Below are positions 27,845 through 37,210 of a stretch of 64,000 nucleotides of DNA, piece by piece. A program made the position numbers and the translations under genes. The DNA is from Pseudomonas sp. AL03. Lineage in GTDB: Bacteria; Pseudomonadota; Gammaproteobacteria; Pseudomonadales; Pseudomonadaceae. The first letter of the stretch is position 1, and every line of letters begins with the position of its first letter. The stretch lies in NCBI RefSeq assembly GCF_029960815.1, contig NZ_JASBRE010000003.1, positions 124,001 to 188,000 of the forward strand. The letters are read 5' to 3'. The notes under the pieces were generated by a model. That model worked only from the letters and a program-made list of their open reading frames with translations. It was not told the DNA's origin and did no database searches.

Positions 27845-29236
27845 ATGAGTGTGATCATTGCCTTGGCAGCCCTCACGCTGCTAATGCTCGCGGCCTACCG
27901 TGGCTACAGCGTTATCCTCTTTGCCCCGATTGCCGCCCTCGGCGCCGTTCTGCTCACCGACCCTTCCGCCGTCGCCCCTGCCTTCACCGGGGTGTTCATG
28001 GAGAAAATGGTCGGCTTCATCAAACTGTATTTCCCGGTGTTCCTGCTCGGTGCGGTGTTCGGCAAGCTGATCGAACTGTCAGGCTTCTCGCGCTCCATCG
28101 TCGCAGCGGCGATTCGCCTGCTCGGCACCCGTCAGGCGATGCTGGTGATCGTGTTGGTCTGCGCCCTGCTGACTTACGGCGGCGTGTCGCTGTTCGTGGT
28201 GGTGTTCGCGGTCTACCCGTTTGCTGCTGAAATGTTTCGCCAGAGCAATATCCCCAAGCGACTGATTCCGGCGACCATCGCCCTCGGTGCATTCTCGTTC
28301 ACCATGGACGCCCTGCCCGGCACCCCGCAAATCCAGAACATCATCCCCAGCACCTTCTTCAACACCACCGCCTGGGCCGCGCCCTGGCTGGGTGTGATCG
28401 GCGCGATCTTCGTGTTCTGCGCCGGCATGCTGTTTCTCCAGCGCCAGCGCAACAAGGCGCAGCACGCCGGGGAAGGGTATGGCACCGATCTGCGCAACGA
28501 GCCGCAAACCGCTGCCAACATCAAACTGCCAAATCCGTGGATCGCTGTGTCGCCGCTGCTGGCCGTCGGCATTATGAACCTGCTGTTTACCCAGTGGATT
28601 CCGCAGTGGTACGGCAAGACCCACAGCCTCGCGCTGCCGGGCATGGCCGCGCCGGTGACCACCGACATCGCCAAGCTCACTGCGATCTGGGCGGTTCAGG
28701 CGGCCTTGCTGGTGGGCATCATCATGGTGTTGGTGTTCGGCTTCCAGGCGATTCGCGGCAAGTTGGCCGAAGGCAGTCGAAGTGCGGTCAGCGGTTCGTT
28801 GCTGGCGGCGATGAACACCGCGTCGGAATACGGCTTTGGTGCGGTGATCGCCTCCTTGCCGGGCTTCCTGGTATTGGCCGACTGGCTCAAGAGCATTCCC
28901 AATCCGCTGGTCAACGAAGCGATTACCGTGACCCTGCTGGCTGGCATCACCGGTTCTGCATCGGGCGGTATGAGCATTGCGCTGGCGGCCATGGCCAATG
29001 ACTTCATCGCAGCCGCCCATGCCGCCAACATCCCGCTGGAAGTGCTGCACCGGGTGGCCGCGATGGCCAGTGGCGGCATGGACACCCTGCCGCACAACGG
29101 CGCGGTGATTACCTTGCTGGCGGTCACGGGCCTGACCCACCGCGAAGCCTACAAAGACATTTTCTGTATTACGCTGATCAAGACCCTGGCGGTTTTTGTG
29201 GTGATCGGTACTTTCTACGCCACTGGCATTGTGTGA
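27845..29236 (+). CDS. GntP family permease, probable 3-hydroxybutyrate importer
   Basis: The 463-aa protein is almost wholly hydrophobic with about 12-14 membrane helices and the GntP family look (ITGSASGGMSIALAAMA, GGMDTLPHNGAVITLLAVTGLTH near the C-terminus). GntP proteins take up gluconate or other hydroxy acids with protons. Here the neighbours, a 3-hydroxybutyrate dehydrogenase 7 bp downstream and an acetoacetyl-CoA ligase, point to 3-hydroxybutyrate or acetoacetate as substrate. AGGAG precedes the ATG. Control is expected from the sigma54 promoter at 27772. Confidence 0.9.
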   Translation: MSVIIALAALTLLMLAAYRGYSVILFAPIAALGAVLLTDPSAVAPAFTGVFMEKMVGFIKLYFPVFLLGAVFGKLIELSGFSRSIVAAAIRLLGTRQAMLVIVLVCALLTYGGVSLFVVVFAVYPFAAEMFRQSNIPKRLIPATIALGAFSFTMDALPGTPQIQNIIPSTFFNTTAWAAPWLGVIGAIFVFCAGMLFLQRQRNKAQHAGEGYGTDLRNEPQTAANIKLPNPWIAVSPLLAVGIMNLLFTQWIPQWYGKTHSLALPGMAAPVTTDIAKLTAIWAVQAALLVGIIMVLVFGFQAIRGKLAEGSRSAVSGSLLAAMNTASEYGFGAVIASLPGFLVLADWLKSIPNPLVNEAITVTLLAGITGSASGGMSIALAAMANDFIAAAHAANIPLEVLHRVAAMASGGMDTLPHNGAVITLLAVTGLTHREAYKDIFCITLIKTLAVFVVIGTFYATGIV

Positions 29237-29243
29237 GGTATTC

Positions 29244-30029
29244 ATGACGACTCTTTCGGGCAAGACTGCACTGGTCACCGGTTCCACCAGCGGCATCGGC
29301 CTGGGCATTGCCCTCAGCCTGGCCAAGGCTGGCGCCAATCTGATCCTCAACGGTTTCGGTGATGCGTCCAAAGTGATTGCCGAGGTCGAGCTGCTCAATA
29401 ACAAAAGCGGTGGCAAGGTTGGCCATCACCCGGCCGATGTCAGCGACCCGGCGCAAATCGCCGACATGATTGCCTACGCCGAGCGTGAGTTCGGCGGCGT
29501 GGACATCCTGGTCAACAATGCCGGCATCCAGCACGTGGCGTCGGTGGAGGATTTCCCGGTGGAGCGCTGGGATTCGATCATTGCGATCAACCTGTCGTCG
29601 GTCTTCCACAGCACCCGTTTGAGCCTGCCAGGCATGCGCGCCAAGGGCTGGGGACGGATCATCAACATCGCTTCGGTGCATGGCCAGGTCGGGTCGGTCG
29701 GCAAGGCGGCATACGTGGCGGCCAAGCATGGGGTCATCGGCTTGACCAAGGTGGTGGGTCTGGAAACGGCCACCACCAACGTCACCTGCAACGCCATCTG
29801 CCCGGGTTGGGTGCTGACGCCGCTGGTGCAGAAGCAGATTGATGATCGCATCGCCAAAGGGGTCGACCCGCAGCAGGCGCAGCATGATTTGCTGGCCGAG
29901 AAGCAGCCGTCCCTGGCGTTCGTCACGCCGCCGCAACTGGGCGAGCTGGTGCTGTTCTTGTGCAGCGAAGCCGGTAGCCAGGTACGCGGTGCGGCGTGGA
30001 ATATTGATGGTGGGTGGTTGGCGCAGTAA
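29244..30029 (+). CDS. bdhA: 3-hydroxybutyrate dehydrogenase (short-chain dehydrogenase)
   Basis: The 261-aa protein has the SDR nucleotide motif TGSTSGIGLG near residue 12, NNAGIQHV in the middle and the catalytic Ser-Tyr-Lys set with YVAAKHG. The C-terminal PSLAFVTPPQLGELVLFLCS and GAAWNIDGGWLAQ are as in BdhA/HbdH enzymes, which oxidise (R)-3-hydroxybutyrate to acetoacetate with NAD+. GAGG lies 5 nt upstream of ATG 29244; a start 15 bp earlier is less likely. It is the middle gene between permease and acetoacetyl-CoA synthetase. Confidence 0.94.
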   Translation: MTTLSGKTALVTGSTSGIGLGIALSLAKAGANLILNGFGDASKVIAEVELLNNKSGGKVGHHPADVSDPAQIADMIAYAEREFGGVDILVNNAGIQHVASVEDFPVERWDSIIAINLSSVFHSTRLSLPGMRAKGWGRIINIASVHGQVGSVGKAAYVAAKHGVIGLTKVVGLETATTNVTCNAICPGWVLTPLVQKQIDDRIAKGVDPQQAQHDLLAEKQPSLAFVTPPQLGELVLFLCSEAGSQVRGAAWNIDGGWLAQ

Positions 30030-30038
30030 CCCACAGAT

Positions 30039-30144
30039 GATCGTTCCCACGCTCTGCGTGGGAATGCAGCCCGGGACGCTCCGCGTCCCAAAGCGGACGC
30101 AGAGCGTCCATTGAGGCATTCCCACGCAGAGCGTGGGAACGATC
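30039..30144. repeat. REP pair of the GATCGTTCCCACGC type
   Basis: Inverted copies of GATCGTTCCCACGCTCTGCG bracket smaller inverted units (GACGCTCCGCGTCC and GGACGCAGAGCGTCC). The doublet lies between bdhA and the acetoacetyl-CoA synthetase gene and could weaken read-through between them. Confidence 0.9.
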
Positions 30145-30169
30145 TGATACCAACAAGAAGAGGCAAGCC

Positions 30170-32125
30170 ATGTCCGACATTCTCTGGCAACCCAGCGCCA
30201 AGCGCATCGGCAAGACCCGCATGGAGGCCTTCCGGCGCTTCATCAATCAGCGGCACAACCTGCACGTCGACGACTACCCTGCCCTGCACCAATGGTCCAT
30301 CGATCAGCGCGAAGCGTTCTGGCAGGCCATCGTCGATTTTTTCGACATCCGTTTCCACGATCAACCGGACGCTGTGCTGGTGGAAGGCGCGCAAATGCCC
30401 AGCGCCCAATGGTTTCCCGGCGCCACCCTGAACTTCGCCGAGCACCTGCTGCGCCGTCGCGACGATGCCGTGGCAGTGGTGGCCATCGGTGAAAACGGCC
30501 AACGCGAACAGCTGACCTGGGCCGAACTGGCAGAGCATGTCGCCGGTTTTCAAAATAGCTTGATCGCCGCTGGCGTCGTCGTTGGCGACCGAGTGGCCGC
30601 GTGCATGCCAAACACCTGGCAAACCCTGGTGGCCATGCTCGCCACCACCAGCCTGGGGGCGATCTGGTCCTGCTCTTCGCCGGACTTCGGCACTCAAGGG
30701 GTGATCGATCGCTTCGGTCAGATCGAACCGACCGTGCTGATCACCTGCGCCGGTTACCGCTATGCCGGCAAAGAGATCGAGCAGGCCGCCAAGGTCAACG
30801 AGATCCTCGAACGCCTGCCGTCCTTGCAGCAACTGATCGTCGTGCCTTACGCCCGGCCACAGGCGCGCATCGAGGACTTCTACACCCGGGCCAACGTGAC
30901 GCTCTGGGATGATTTCTACGACGCTGGCGGCGAACCGGATTTCGTTCCCGTGCCCTTCGCGCATCCGCTATACATCCTCTATTCCAGCGGCACCACGGGC
31001 GTGCCCAAATGCATCATTCACAGCACCGGCGGCGTATTGCTGCAACACGTCAAGGAACATGGCCTGCATTGCGATCTCGGTCCCGGCGACCGTTTGTTCT
31101 ACTACACCACGTGCGGCTGGATGATGTGGAACTGGCTGGTCTCGGCACTGGCCGTGGACAGCGCGGTGGTGCTGTATGACGGCTCGCCGTTTCATCCCGC
31201 CACCGAGCGCCTGATCGATCTGATCGACGACGAACGCATCAGCGTCTTCGGCACCAGCCCCAAGTACCTCGCGACCCTGGAAAGCAGCGGCGTCAAAGCT
31301 CGCGAAAGCCATGACCTGAGCAGCCTCAAAACCCTGCTCTGCACCGGTTCCGCGTTGTCGCCCCAGAGTTACGACTATGTCTACCGCGACCTCAAGGCTG
31401 ACTTGTGCCTGGCCTCGATGTCCGGCGGCACCGACATCGTTTCGTGTTTTGTGAACAGCAATCCGCTGCAACCCGTGCGCCGTGGCGAGATACAAGGCAA
31501 AAGCCTGGGCATGGCGGTGGAAGTCTGGAACGACGACGGCCAGCCTGTGATCGGCGAAAAAGGCGAGCTGGTGTGCACCCGGCACTTTCCGGCAATACCC
31601 ATCGGGTTCTGGAATGACCCTCAGCAGGAAAAGCTTCGTGCCTCGTATTTCAGTCAGTTCCCCGGTGTCTGGGCCCAAGGCGATTACGCTGAACAATTGC
31701 CCCATGGCGCGATGATGATCCACGGACGCTCCGACGCCGTACTCAACCCCGGCGGCGTGCGCATCGGCACGGCGGAAATCTACCGTCAGGTGGAGAAGGT
31801 CCCGCAGGTACTGGACAGCGTGGCCATCGGTCAGCAATGGCTGGATGACGTTCGGGTCGTGCTGTTCGTACGTTTGCGTGACGGTGTCGAACTCGACGAG
31901 GGACTGGAACAGCAGATCCGCCAGGTCATCCGCGCCAACACCACGCCACGGCATGTGCCGGCGAAGATTGTCGCGGTGACGGACATTCCGCGGACGATCA
32001 GTGGCAAGGTTGTCGAGTTGGCCGTGCGAAATGTGGTGCACGGGCAGAAGGTAAAGAATATCGATGCCCTGGCCAATCCCGAAGCGCTTGAACAGTTCCG
32101 CAACCGACCGCAATTGCAAAGCTGA
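30170..32125 (+). CDS. Acetoacetate--CoA ligase (acetoacetyl-CoA synthetase)
   Basis: The 651-aa adenylate-forming enzyme carries the ACS-type N-terminal motif, WFPGATLNFAEHLL, and the phosphate-binding loop YSSGTTGVPKCIIHSTGG near residue 275. MSGGTDIVSCF, GRSDAVLNPGGVRIGTAEIYR and the C-terminal catalytic Lys motif PRTISGKVVELAV follow. It activates acetoacetate made by BdhA to acetoacetyl-CoA for thiolysis, completing 3-hydroxybutyrate use. It is probably transcribed with the permease and dehydrogenase from the sigma54 promoter, although a REP pair lies in the 140-bp gap. Confidence 0.94.
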   Translation: MSDILWQPSAKRIGKTRMEAFRRFINQRHNLHVDDYPALHQWSIDQREAFWQAIVDFFDIRFHDQPDAVLVEGAQMPSAQWFPGATLNFAEHLLRRRDDAVAVVAIGENGQREQLTWAELAEHVAGFQNSLIAAGVVVGDRVAACMPNTWQTLVAMLATTSLGAIWSCSSPDFGTQGVIDRFGQIEPTVLITCAGYRYAGKEIEQAAKVNEILERLPSLQQLIVVPYARPQARIEDFYTRANVTLWDDFYDAGGEPDFVPVPFAHPLYILYSSGTTGVPKCIIHSTGGVLLQHVKEHGLHCDLGPGDRLFYYTTCGWMMWNWLVSALAVDSAVVLYDGSPFHPATERLIDLIDDERISVFGTSPKYLATLESSGVKARESHDLSSLKTLLCTGSALSPQSYDYVYRDLKADLCLASMSGGTDIVSCFVNSNPLQPVRRGEIQGKSLGMAVEVWNDDGQPVIGEKGELVCTRHFPAIPIGFWNDPQQEKLRASYFSQFPGVWAQGDYAEQLPHGAMMIHGRSDAVLNPGGVRIGTAEIYRQVEKVPQVLDSVAIGQQWLDDVRVVLFVRLRDGVELDEGLEQQIRQVIRANTTPRHVPAKIVAVTDIPRTISGKVVELAVRNVVHGQKVKNIDALANPEALEQFRNRPQLQS

Positions 32126-32132
32126 GCGGGCC

Positions 32133-33242
32133 TCAGTCCATCAACCCCCATTCACCCGGTGGTGCATGGGGACCCGGTGATGCTTCGGCGTGCAGCTTTA
32201 GCCGCAAGCGCAAGTTGTTCACCGAATCCGCATGTTTGAGCGCTTCTTCCTCTTCAATCGCCCCCTCGACGACCAACGCGTATAACGCACCATCAAACGT
32301 CTGCATCCCCAGTTCCACAGACTTCTCCATGATCCCCTTCAGCTCTGAAAACTCATTGCGCCGGATCAGGTCGCCGATGGTCGGCGTCCCGAGCATCACT
32401 TCTACCGCCGCCCGTCGCTTGCCGTCGCGGGTGCGCACCAAGCGCTGGGAAACGAAGGCCTTGAGGTTGTTGCCCAAATCATTAAGCAGCTGCGGCCGGC
32501 GCTCTTCGGGGAAGAAATTGATGATCCGGTCCAGCGCCTGATTGGCGTTGTGCGCATGCAGGGTGGAAATGACCAGATGGCCGGTATCGGCAAATGCCAG
32601 CGCGTGCTCCATCGTCTCGCGGTCACGGATTTCGCCGATCAGCACCACATCCGGTGCCTGGCGCAGGGTATTTTTCAATGCAGCATGAAAACTGCGAGTA
32701 TCGACGCCGACTTCGCGCTGGTTGATGATCGACTGCTTGTGCCGATGGATGTACTCGACCGGGTCTTCGATGGTGATGATGTGGCCACTGCTGTGGCGAT
32801 TGCGGTAGTCGATCAATGCCGCCAGCGAAGTGGACTTACCCGAGTCGGTGGCGCCAACGAACAGCATCAGGCCTTGTTTGAGCATCACCGTCTCGAGCAG
32901 TACCGACGGCAGGTTGAGGTCTTCGAAACGCGGAATGTCGAGTTTGATGTTGCGCGCCACGATCGACACATCGTTGCGTTGTTTGAAGATATTGACCCGA
33001 AAGCGCCCGACACCTGGCAAAGAGATCGCCAGGTTCATCTCCAGCTCCCGATCGAACATCAGACGTTGTTCGGCGTCCATGATGGACTCGGCAATGGCCG
33101 CAATTTCTCCCGGTTTGAACGGCTGATCGGCCAATGGTTTAAGCACACCGTCGAACCGTGCGCTGGGTGGCGCGCCGGTGGACAGGTACAGATCGGAGCC
33201 ATCCTGATTGGCCAGGAGCCTCAACAGCGAATCGATTTCCAT
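32133..33242 (-). CDS. PilT/PilU-type pilus retraction ATPase (orphan PilU-like paralogue)
   Basis: The 369-aa protein matches PilU from end to end: the N-terminal PAS-like part (SDLYLSTGAPPSARFDG), Walker A GATDSGKSTS (usually GATGTGKSTS) and Asp box HIITIEDPVEYIHRH. The Walker B region is RQAPDVVLIGEIRDRETM, and the His box STLHAHNANQALDRIINFFP follows. It should hydrolyse ATP in type IV pilus disassembly, but no pilT or other pilus gene lies nearby, so this is a stand-alone copy. The ATG at 33242 gives the family start; an upstream TTG lies within a palindrome. It is divergent from a hybrid kinase. Confidence 0.88.
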   Translation of the reverse strand: MEIDSLLRLLANQDGSDLYLSTGAPPSARFDGVLKPLADQPFKPGEIAAIAESIMDAEQRLMFDRELEMNLAISLPGVGRFRVNIFKQRNDVSIVARNIKLDIPRFEDLNLPSVLLETVMLKQGLMLFVGATDSGKSTSLAALIDYRNRHSSGHIITIEDPVEYIHRHKQSIINQREVGVDTRSFHAALKNTLRQAPDVVLIGEIRDRETMEHALAFADTGHLVISTLHAHNANQALDRIINFFPEERRPQLLNDLGNNLKAFVSQRLVRTRDGKRRAAVEVMLGTPTIGDLIRRNEFSELKGIMEKSVELGMQTFDGALYALVVEGAIEEEEALKHADSVNNLRLRLKLHAEASPGPHAPPGEWGLMD

Positions 33243-33277
33243 GGCAAAAAGCACCCGCGAAGCATTCAATGAACAGA

Positions 33278-33298
33278 AATGACCCAAAATGGGTCATT
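33278..33298. promoter_or_regulatory. Perfect palindrome between divergent genes, candidate operator
   Basis: AATGACCCA and TGGGTCATT form a perfect 9-3-9 inverted repeat in the 117-bp space between the PilU-like gene and the hybrid kinase gene. It is too short of a T tract for a terminator and is well placed to control one or both divergent promoters. The binding protein is unknown. Confidence 0.45.
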
Positions 33299-33359
33299 CA
33301 GCGTCTACTGCCTTAGGATAGTTGACGCCGCCACACCGACTTAAGTGCAGGACATCTTG

Positions 33360-35897
33360 ATGAACGCATCACCGACCGGCAGCGATGCCCAGGCCTTGAT
33401 TGCCCGACTGGACTGGAGACGCAGCCCGCTGGGCGCGGCCAGTACCTGGCCGCAGAGCTTGCGAACCGCCGTGGACATTGTGATTCATTCGCCGATGCCC
33501 ATGCTGTTGTTGTGGGGTCCGCAGCTCACGCAGATCTACAACGACGGCTTTGCCCTGCTGGCCGGCAGCAAGCATCCACACGCTTTCGGACAGCCGACGC
33601 ACCTGATCTGGCCAGAGTTAAAGGAATTTACCGACCCCATTTACAGCGCCGTCCTACAAGGACAGGTACGGACCTACAGCGAACAGCGCTTCACCTTGCA
33701 GCGCGACGGCCATGATTCCGACTTCTGGCTGGACCTGACCTACAGCCCCATCCGCGATGAAAGCGCCCAGGTCGCCGGGATTCTGGTCACCGCCATCGAA
33801 ACCAACGAACGCCGACGCATCGCCCTCGAACTCGAACAGCGCTCGGCCGCCAGCCTCAAGGCCCAGCACGAGACCGAGGAGCGTCTGCAACTGGCGCTCG
33901 CCGCCACCGACGCCGTCGGCACCTGGGACTGGGACATCGGCGAAGATCGCTTCATTGCCGACACCCACTTCGCCCAATTGCACGGCATCGACCCGCTGCT
34001 CGCCAGCCAGTTGCCCATCAGCGCCTACCTCCAAGGGGTGCACCCGGAAGACCGCGCCATGGTCACTCGCAGCATCAAGCACTCCATCACCCACGGCACC
34101 GAGTACGCCGAGGAGTATCGCCTGCTGCAACCCGACGGTCAGCTGCGCTGGGTGTTTGCTCGGGGTCGTTGCTACAAGGACCACCATGGCCGGCCGATTC
34201 GTTTCCTCGGCGCTGCCCTGGACCTGACTGAACGTAAACACACTGAGCAAGCCTTGCGGCAAAGTCAGACCGAGCTGCAACTGATCATCAACGCCATGCC
34301 GATCCTGATCAGCTACGTGGACAGCGAGGAGCGCTTTCGCCTGAACAATTCGGCCTACCTCGACTGGTACGGACTGACGCCTCAGGAGCTCTTTGGCAAA
34401 ACCATCCGTGAAGTACTGGGTGAAGAGGCCTATGCCTTGCGCGCCGAACACATCGCCCTGGCACTGTCCGGCAGGTCTTGTTGTTTCAGCATCAGCACCC
34501 CGCACCGTGACGGCAGCATCCGCCATGCCCTGATGAACTACTTGCCGCGCCACGGTGCGGATGGTGCGGTCAATGGTTTCTACATCTTTGTGATTGACGA
34601 AACCGAGCGCAAACAAACCGAAGAAGCCCTGCGCAATCTCAACGAAACCCTTGAGGAACGAGTCGTCGCCCGCACCCAACAACTGGCCGAAGCCAACCAG
34701 CGGCTGCAGAACGAGATGTTCGAACGCGAGCGCGCCGAAGAGGCGTTGCGACATGCACAGAAGATGGAAGCGCTCGGCCAGCTCACCGGCGGCATCGCCC
34801 ATGACTTTAACAATATGCTCACCGGGATCATCGGCAGCCTCGATTTGATGCAGCGCTACATCGCCGACGGGCGCGCCGCCGAGGTTGGCCGGTTCACCGA
34901 GGCGGCAGTGTCCTCGGCCAACCGTGCCGCCGCCCTGACCCATCGCCTGCTGGCGTTTTCCCGGCGACAGTCACTGGATCGAAAGCCGCTCAACGCCAAT
35001 GATCTGATCCATTCCCTGGAAGACCTGCTCAGCCGGACCAAGGGCGACCACATCGAGCTCCAACTGCAACTGGCCGATGACGTCTGGCCGGTCAGCACGG
35101 ACGTCAGCCAGCTGGAAAACGCCCTGCTCAATCTGGTGATCAACGCCCGGGACGCCATGCCCGATGGCGGTGAGTTGCGGATCGAAACGGCCAACGTTTA
35201 CCTCGACAGCAGTGACATCAACACCCTGGAACCGGTCAAGGCCGGGGATTATCTGATGATCGCCGTCAGCGACAACGGTACCGGCATGACACCGTCGGTG
35301 CTGGCCAAGGCCTTCGACCCGTTCTTCACCACCAAACCCATCGGCCAGGGCACCGGTCTCGGGCTGTCGATGATCTATGGTTTTGCCCAGCAGTCGGGCG
35401 GGCATGTCAGCCTTTTCAGCTTGCCGGGCCAAGGCACCAGCGTGCGTCTGTACCTGCCGCGACTACACGTTTGCGAGCCGGTCAATACCCTGATGCCGGT
35501 CACGAGTGAGGCGCCGGCCGCCATTGCCGGTGAAACCGTGGTGTTGGTGGAGGACGATCCGGCGGTGCGCATGCTGGTGCTCGACCTGCTCAACGAGCTG
35601 GGTTACCACGCCCATGAAGCCGAAGACGCGAAGACCGCCCTGCCTCTGCTGGAATCCGATCTGCGGGTCGATTTGCTGGTCACCGACGTCGGGCTGCCGG
35701 GAATGAACGGACGGCAATTGGCGGAAATCGCGCGCCAGCACCGCCCCGAACTCAAAGTGCTGTTCATGACCGGTTATGCGGAAAAAGCCGCCGAGCGCCA
35801 GGGCTTCCTGGAGGAAGGCATGGACATGGTGGCCAAGCCCTTTTCAATTGACCTGTTGGCCAACAAGATTCGCGCGATGATCGGTCAACCGGACTGA
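33360..35897 (+). CDS. PAS-containing hybrid sensor histidine kinase / response regulator
   Basis: The 845-aa protein has no clear membrane helix. Three PAS/PAC-like domains cover roughly 30-160, 175-300 and 310-420, and a coiled coil lies near 420-465. A HisKA domain follows with the phospho-His in QLTGGIAHDFNNML (about residue 480). The HATPase domain shows LLNLVINARDAMP, DNGTGM and GTGLGLSM. A C-terminal receiver domain holds VLVEDDPAVR and the acceptor Asp in LLVTDVGLPG (about 773). Signals are likely sensed in the cytoplasm by the PAS domains. AGGA lies 8 nt before ATG 33360. No separate regulator is adjacent, so output is unknown. Confidence 0.92.
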   Translation: MNASPTGSDAQALIARLDWRRSPLGAASTWPQSLRTAVDIVIHSPMPMLLLWGPQLTQIYNDGFALLAGSKHPHAFGQPTHLIWPELKEFTDPIYSAVLQGQVRTYSEQRFTLQRDGHDSDFWLDLTYSPIRDESAQVAGILVTAIETNERRRIALELEQRSAASLKAQHETEERLQLALAATDAVGTWDWDIGEDRFIADTHFAQLHGIDPLLASQLPISAYLQGVHPEDRAMVTRSIKHSITHGTEYAEEYRLLQPDGQLRWVFARGRCYKDHHGRPIRFLGAALDLTERKHTEQALRQSQTELQLIINAMPILISYVDSEERFRLNNSAYLDWYGLTPQELFGKTIREVLGEEAYALRAEHIALALSGRSCCFSISTPHRDGSIRHALMNYLPRHGADGAVNGFYIFVIDETERKQTEEALRNLNETLEERVVARTQQLAEANQRLQNEMFERERAEEALRHAQKMEALGQLTGGIAHDFNNMLTGIIGSLDLMQRYIADGRAAEVGRFTEAAVSSANRAAALTHRLLAFSRRQSLDRKPLNANDLIHSLEDLLSRTKGDHIELQLQLADDVWPVSTDVSQLENALLNLVINARDAMPDGGELRIETANVYLDSSDINTLEPVKAGDYLMIAVSDNGTGMTPSVLAKAFDPFFTTKPIGQGTGLGLSMIYGFAQQSGGHVSLFSLPGQGTSVRLYLPRLHVCEPVNTLMPVTSEAPAAIAGETVVLVEDDPAVRMLVLDLLNELGYHAHEAEDAKTALPLLESDLRVDLLVTDVGLPGMNGRQLAEIARQHRPELKVLFMTGYAEKAAERQGFLEEGMDMVAKPFSIDLLANKIRAMIGQPD

Positions 35898-35962
35898 GTT
35901 AAGGCATAATCGCGCGCCCCCCGCTGGCACCAACATAGCCACCACCGTTGCAAGGTACTGCC

Positions 35963-36238
35963 ATGAAAGCTCAAGCCCGCCATATTCTGGTGAAAACCTC
36001 GGAAGAAGCCGAACAGCTCAAACAACGCATCGCCAAGGGCGAAGCCTTCGATGTGCTGGCCAAGAAGTATTCAACCTGCCCGTCCGGCAAACGCGGCGGC
36101 GACCTCGGTGAAGTACGGCCCGGGCAGATGGTCGGGGTCATCGATGCCGTGATCTTCAAAAAACCACTGCGCGTGGTGCACGGGCCGATCAAGAGCAAGT
36201 TTGGTTATCACCTGGTGCAGGTGTTTTACCGGGATTGA
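35963..36238 (+). CDS. Single-domain parvulin peptidyl-prolyl isomerase (second copy)
   Basis: The 91-aa stand-alone parvulin has AQARHILVKTSEEAEQL at the start, the core CPSGKRGGDLGEVRPGQMV and the end IKSKFGYHLVQVF. It has no signal peptide and so is cytoplasmic. It is a paralogue of the protein at 20157-20438, more basic and differing in the middle (VIDAVIFKKPLRVVHGP). AAGG precedes ATG 35963. It stands 65 bp after the hybrid kinase on the same strand; co-transcription is possible. Confidence 0.92.
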   Translation: MKAQARHILVKTSEEAEQLKQRIAKGEAFDVLAKKYSTCPSGKRGGDLGEVRPGQMVGVIDAVIFKKPLRVVHGPIKSKFGYHLVQVFYRD

Positions 36239-36250
36239 TGCATCGTGTTT

Positions 36251-37186
36251 TCAGTTTCGGGGGATCAGTGCCCCCGGCACCTGAATCACCCGACTCGCCA
36301 AACGATGCCCCGCTTCAGCAGCCTCAACCGGACTGCCGCCCTTGAGTCGACTGGCCAGATACGCCGCATTGAACGAATCCCCCGCCGCCGTGGTGTCCAC
36401 CACTCGCTCAACGACCTGAGCCGGCACTTCGAACGACTCCCCGTCACAGCGAATCAGACACGCCTCGGCGCCACGCTTGAGTACCACTTCAGGCGTGCCG
36501 ATCTGCTCGTAAGCAGCAAACACCGCCTCGCAATCGGAAAAATGAAACAGCGCCTGCTCGTCATCGACGGTCAGCAACGCCAGGTCGACAGAGGGCAGAA
36601 CGCTGCGATAGGCCACTCGTGCCTCTTCAACCGACGCCCACAAACGTGGCCGGTAGTTGTTGTCGAACACGATCCGCGCATCCCGCTGCCGGGCTTCGAT
36701 CAGGGTTTCCAGCAATTTCTCTCGCCCCTGCACACCGAGTACCGCCAGGGTGATGCCGCTGAAATACAGCACATCGTAATCCGGCAGTGCCGCCAGGATT
36801 GGCGCGGCGGCTGGGGTAGTAAAGCAATCACGGACGGCCGCTTCATTGCGCCAATAGAGAAAACGTCGCTCACCGGCGGCGTCAGTCTGGATGCAATACA
36901 AGCCGGGCAAGCGACCGGGCAAGCGCTGGACCCTGCTCAGCCCGATGTTTTCGTCGGCCCAGCTCTGGCACATGGCATCGCTGAAAGTATCGTCGCCCAG
37001 GGCGGTGACGTAATCCACCGTGCCGCCCTCGCCCAAGGCCCGGGACAGGTAGACCGCCGTGTTCAAGGTATCGCCACCGAAACTCTGTTGCAGGCTGCCG
37101 TCGGCGCGTTGCTGCAACTCGATCATGCACTCGCCGATCAGGGCGATGCGCGGGGTGTTGGGGCCGAGGGTGCTGATGGTGTTCAT
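36251..37186 (-). CDS. kdgK: PfkB-family sugar kinase, probable 2-keto-3-deoxygluconate kinase
   Basis: The 311-aa ribokinase-fold protein has the N-terminal IALIGECMIEL and the GG motif FGGDTLNTAVYLSR. The C-terminal PfkB signature DTTAAGDSFNAAYLA contains the catalytic Asp, with AAGD in place of the usual GAGD. These are KdgK features: phosphorylation of 2-keto-3-deoxygluconate (KDG) to KDPG, an Entner-Doudoroff intermediate. It follows the PLP deaminase gene on the same strand after a REP-bearing gap of about 160 bp, within a cluster with RidA and an amino-acid-type importer, which supports KDG as the product of deamination. Confidence 0.85.
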   Translation of the reverse strand: MNTISTLGPNTPRIALIGECMIELQQRADGSLQQSFGGDTLNTAVYLSRALGEGGTVDYVTALGDDTFSDAMCQSWADENIGLSRVQRLPGRLPGLYCIQTDAAGERRFLYWRNEAAVRDCFTTPAAAPILAALPDYDVLYFSGITLAVLGVQGREKLLETLIEARQRDARIVFDNNYRPRLWASVEEARVAYRSVLPSVDLALLTVDDEQALFHFSDCEAVFAAYEQIGTPEVVLKRGAEACLIRCDGESFEVPAQVVERVVDTTAAGDSFNAAYLASRLKGGSPVEAAEAGHRLASRVIQVPGALIPRN

Positions 37187-37210
37187 TAATTGAATTCTCA
37201 TGTTGACCCG

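Noticed and set aside
29474..30964. 496-aa minus-strand frame over bdhA, the REP pair and the acetoacetyl-CoA synthetase gene
   Set aside because: It crosses two well-supported plus-strand genes and a REP repeat, and reads as repeat-derived and antisense sequence.
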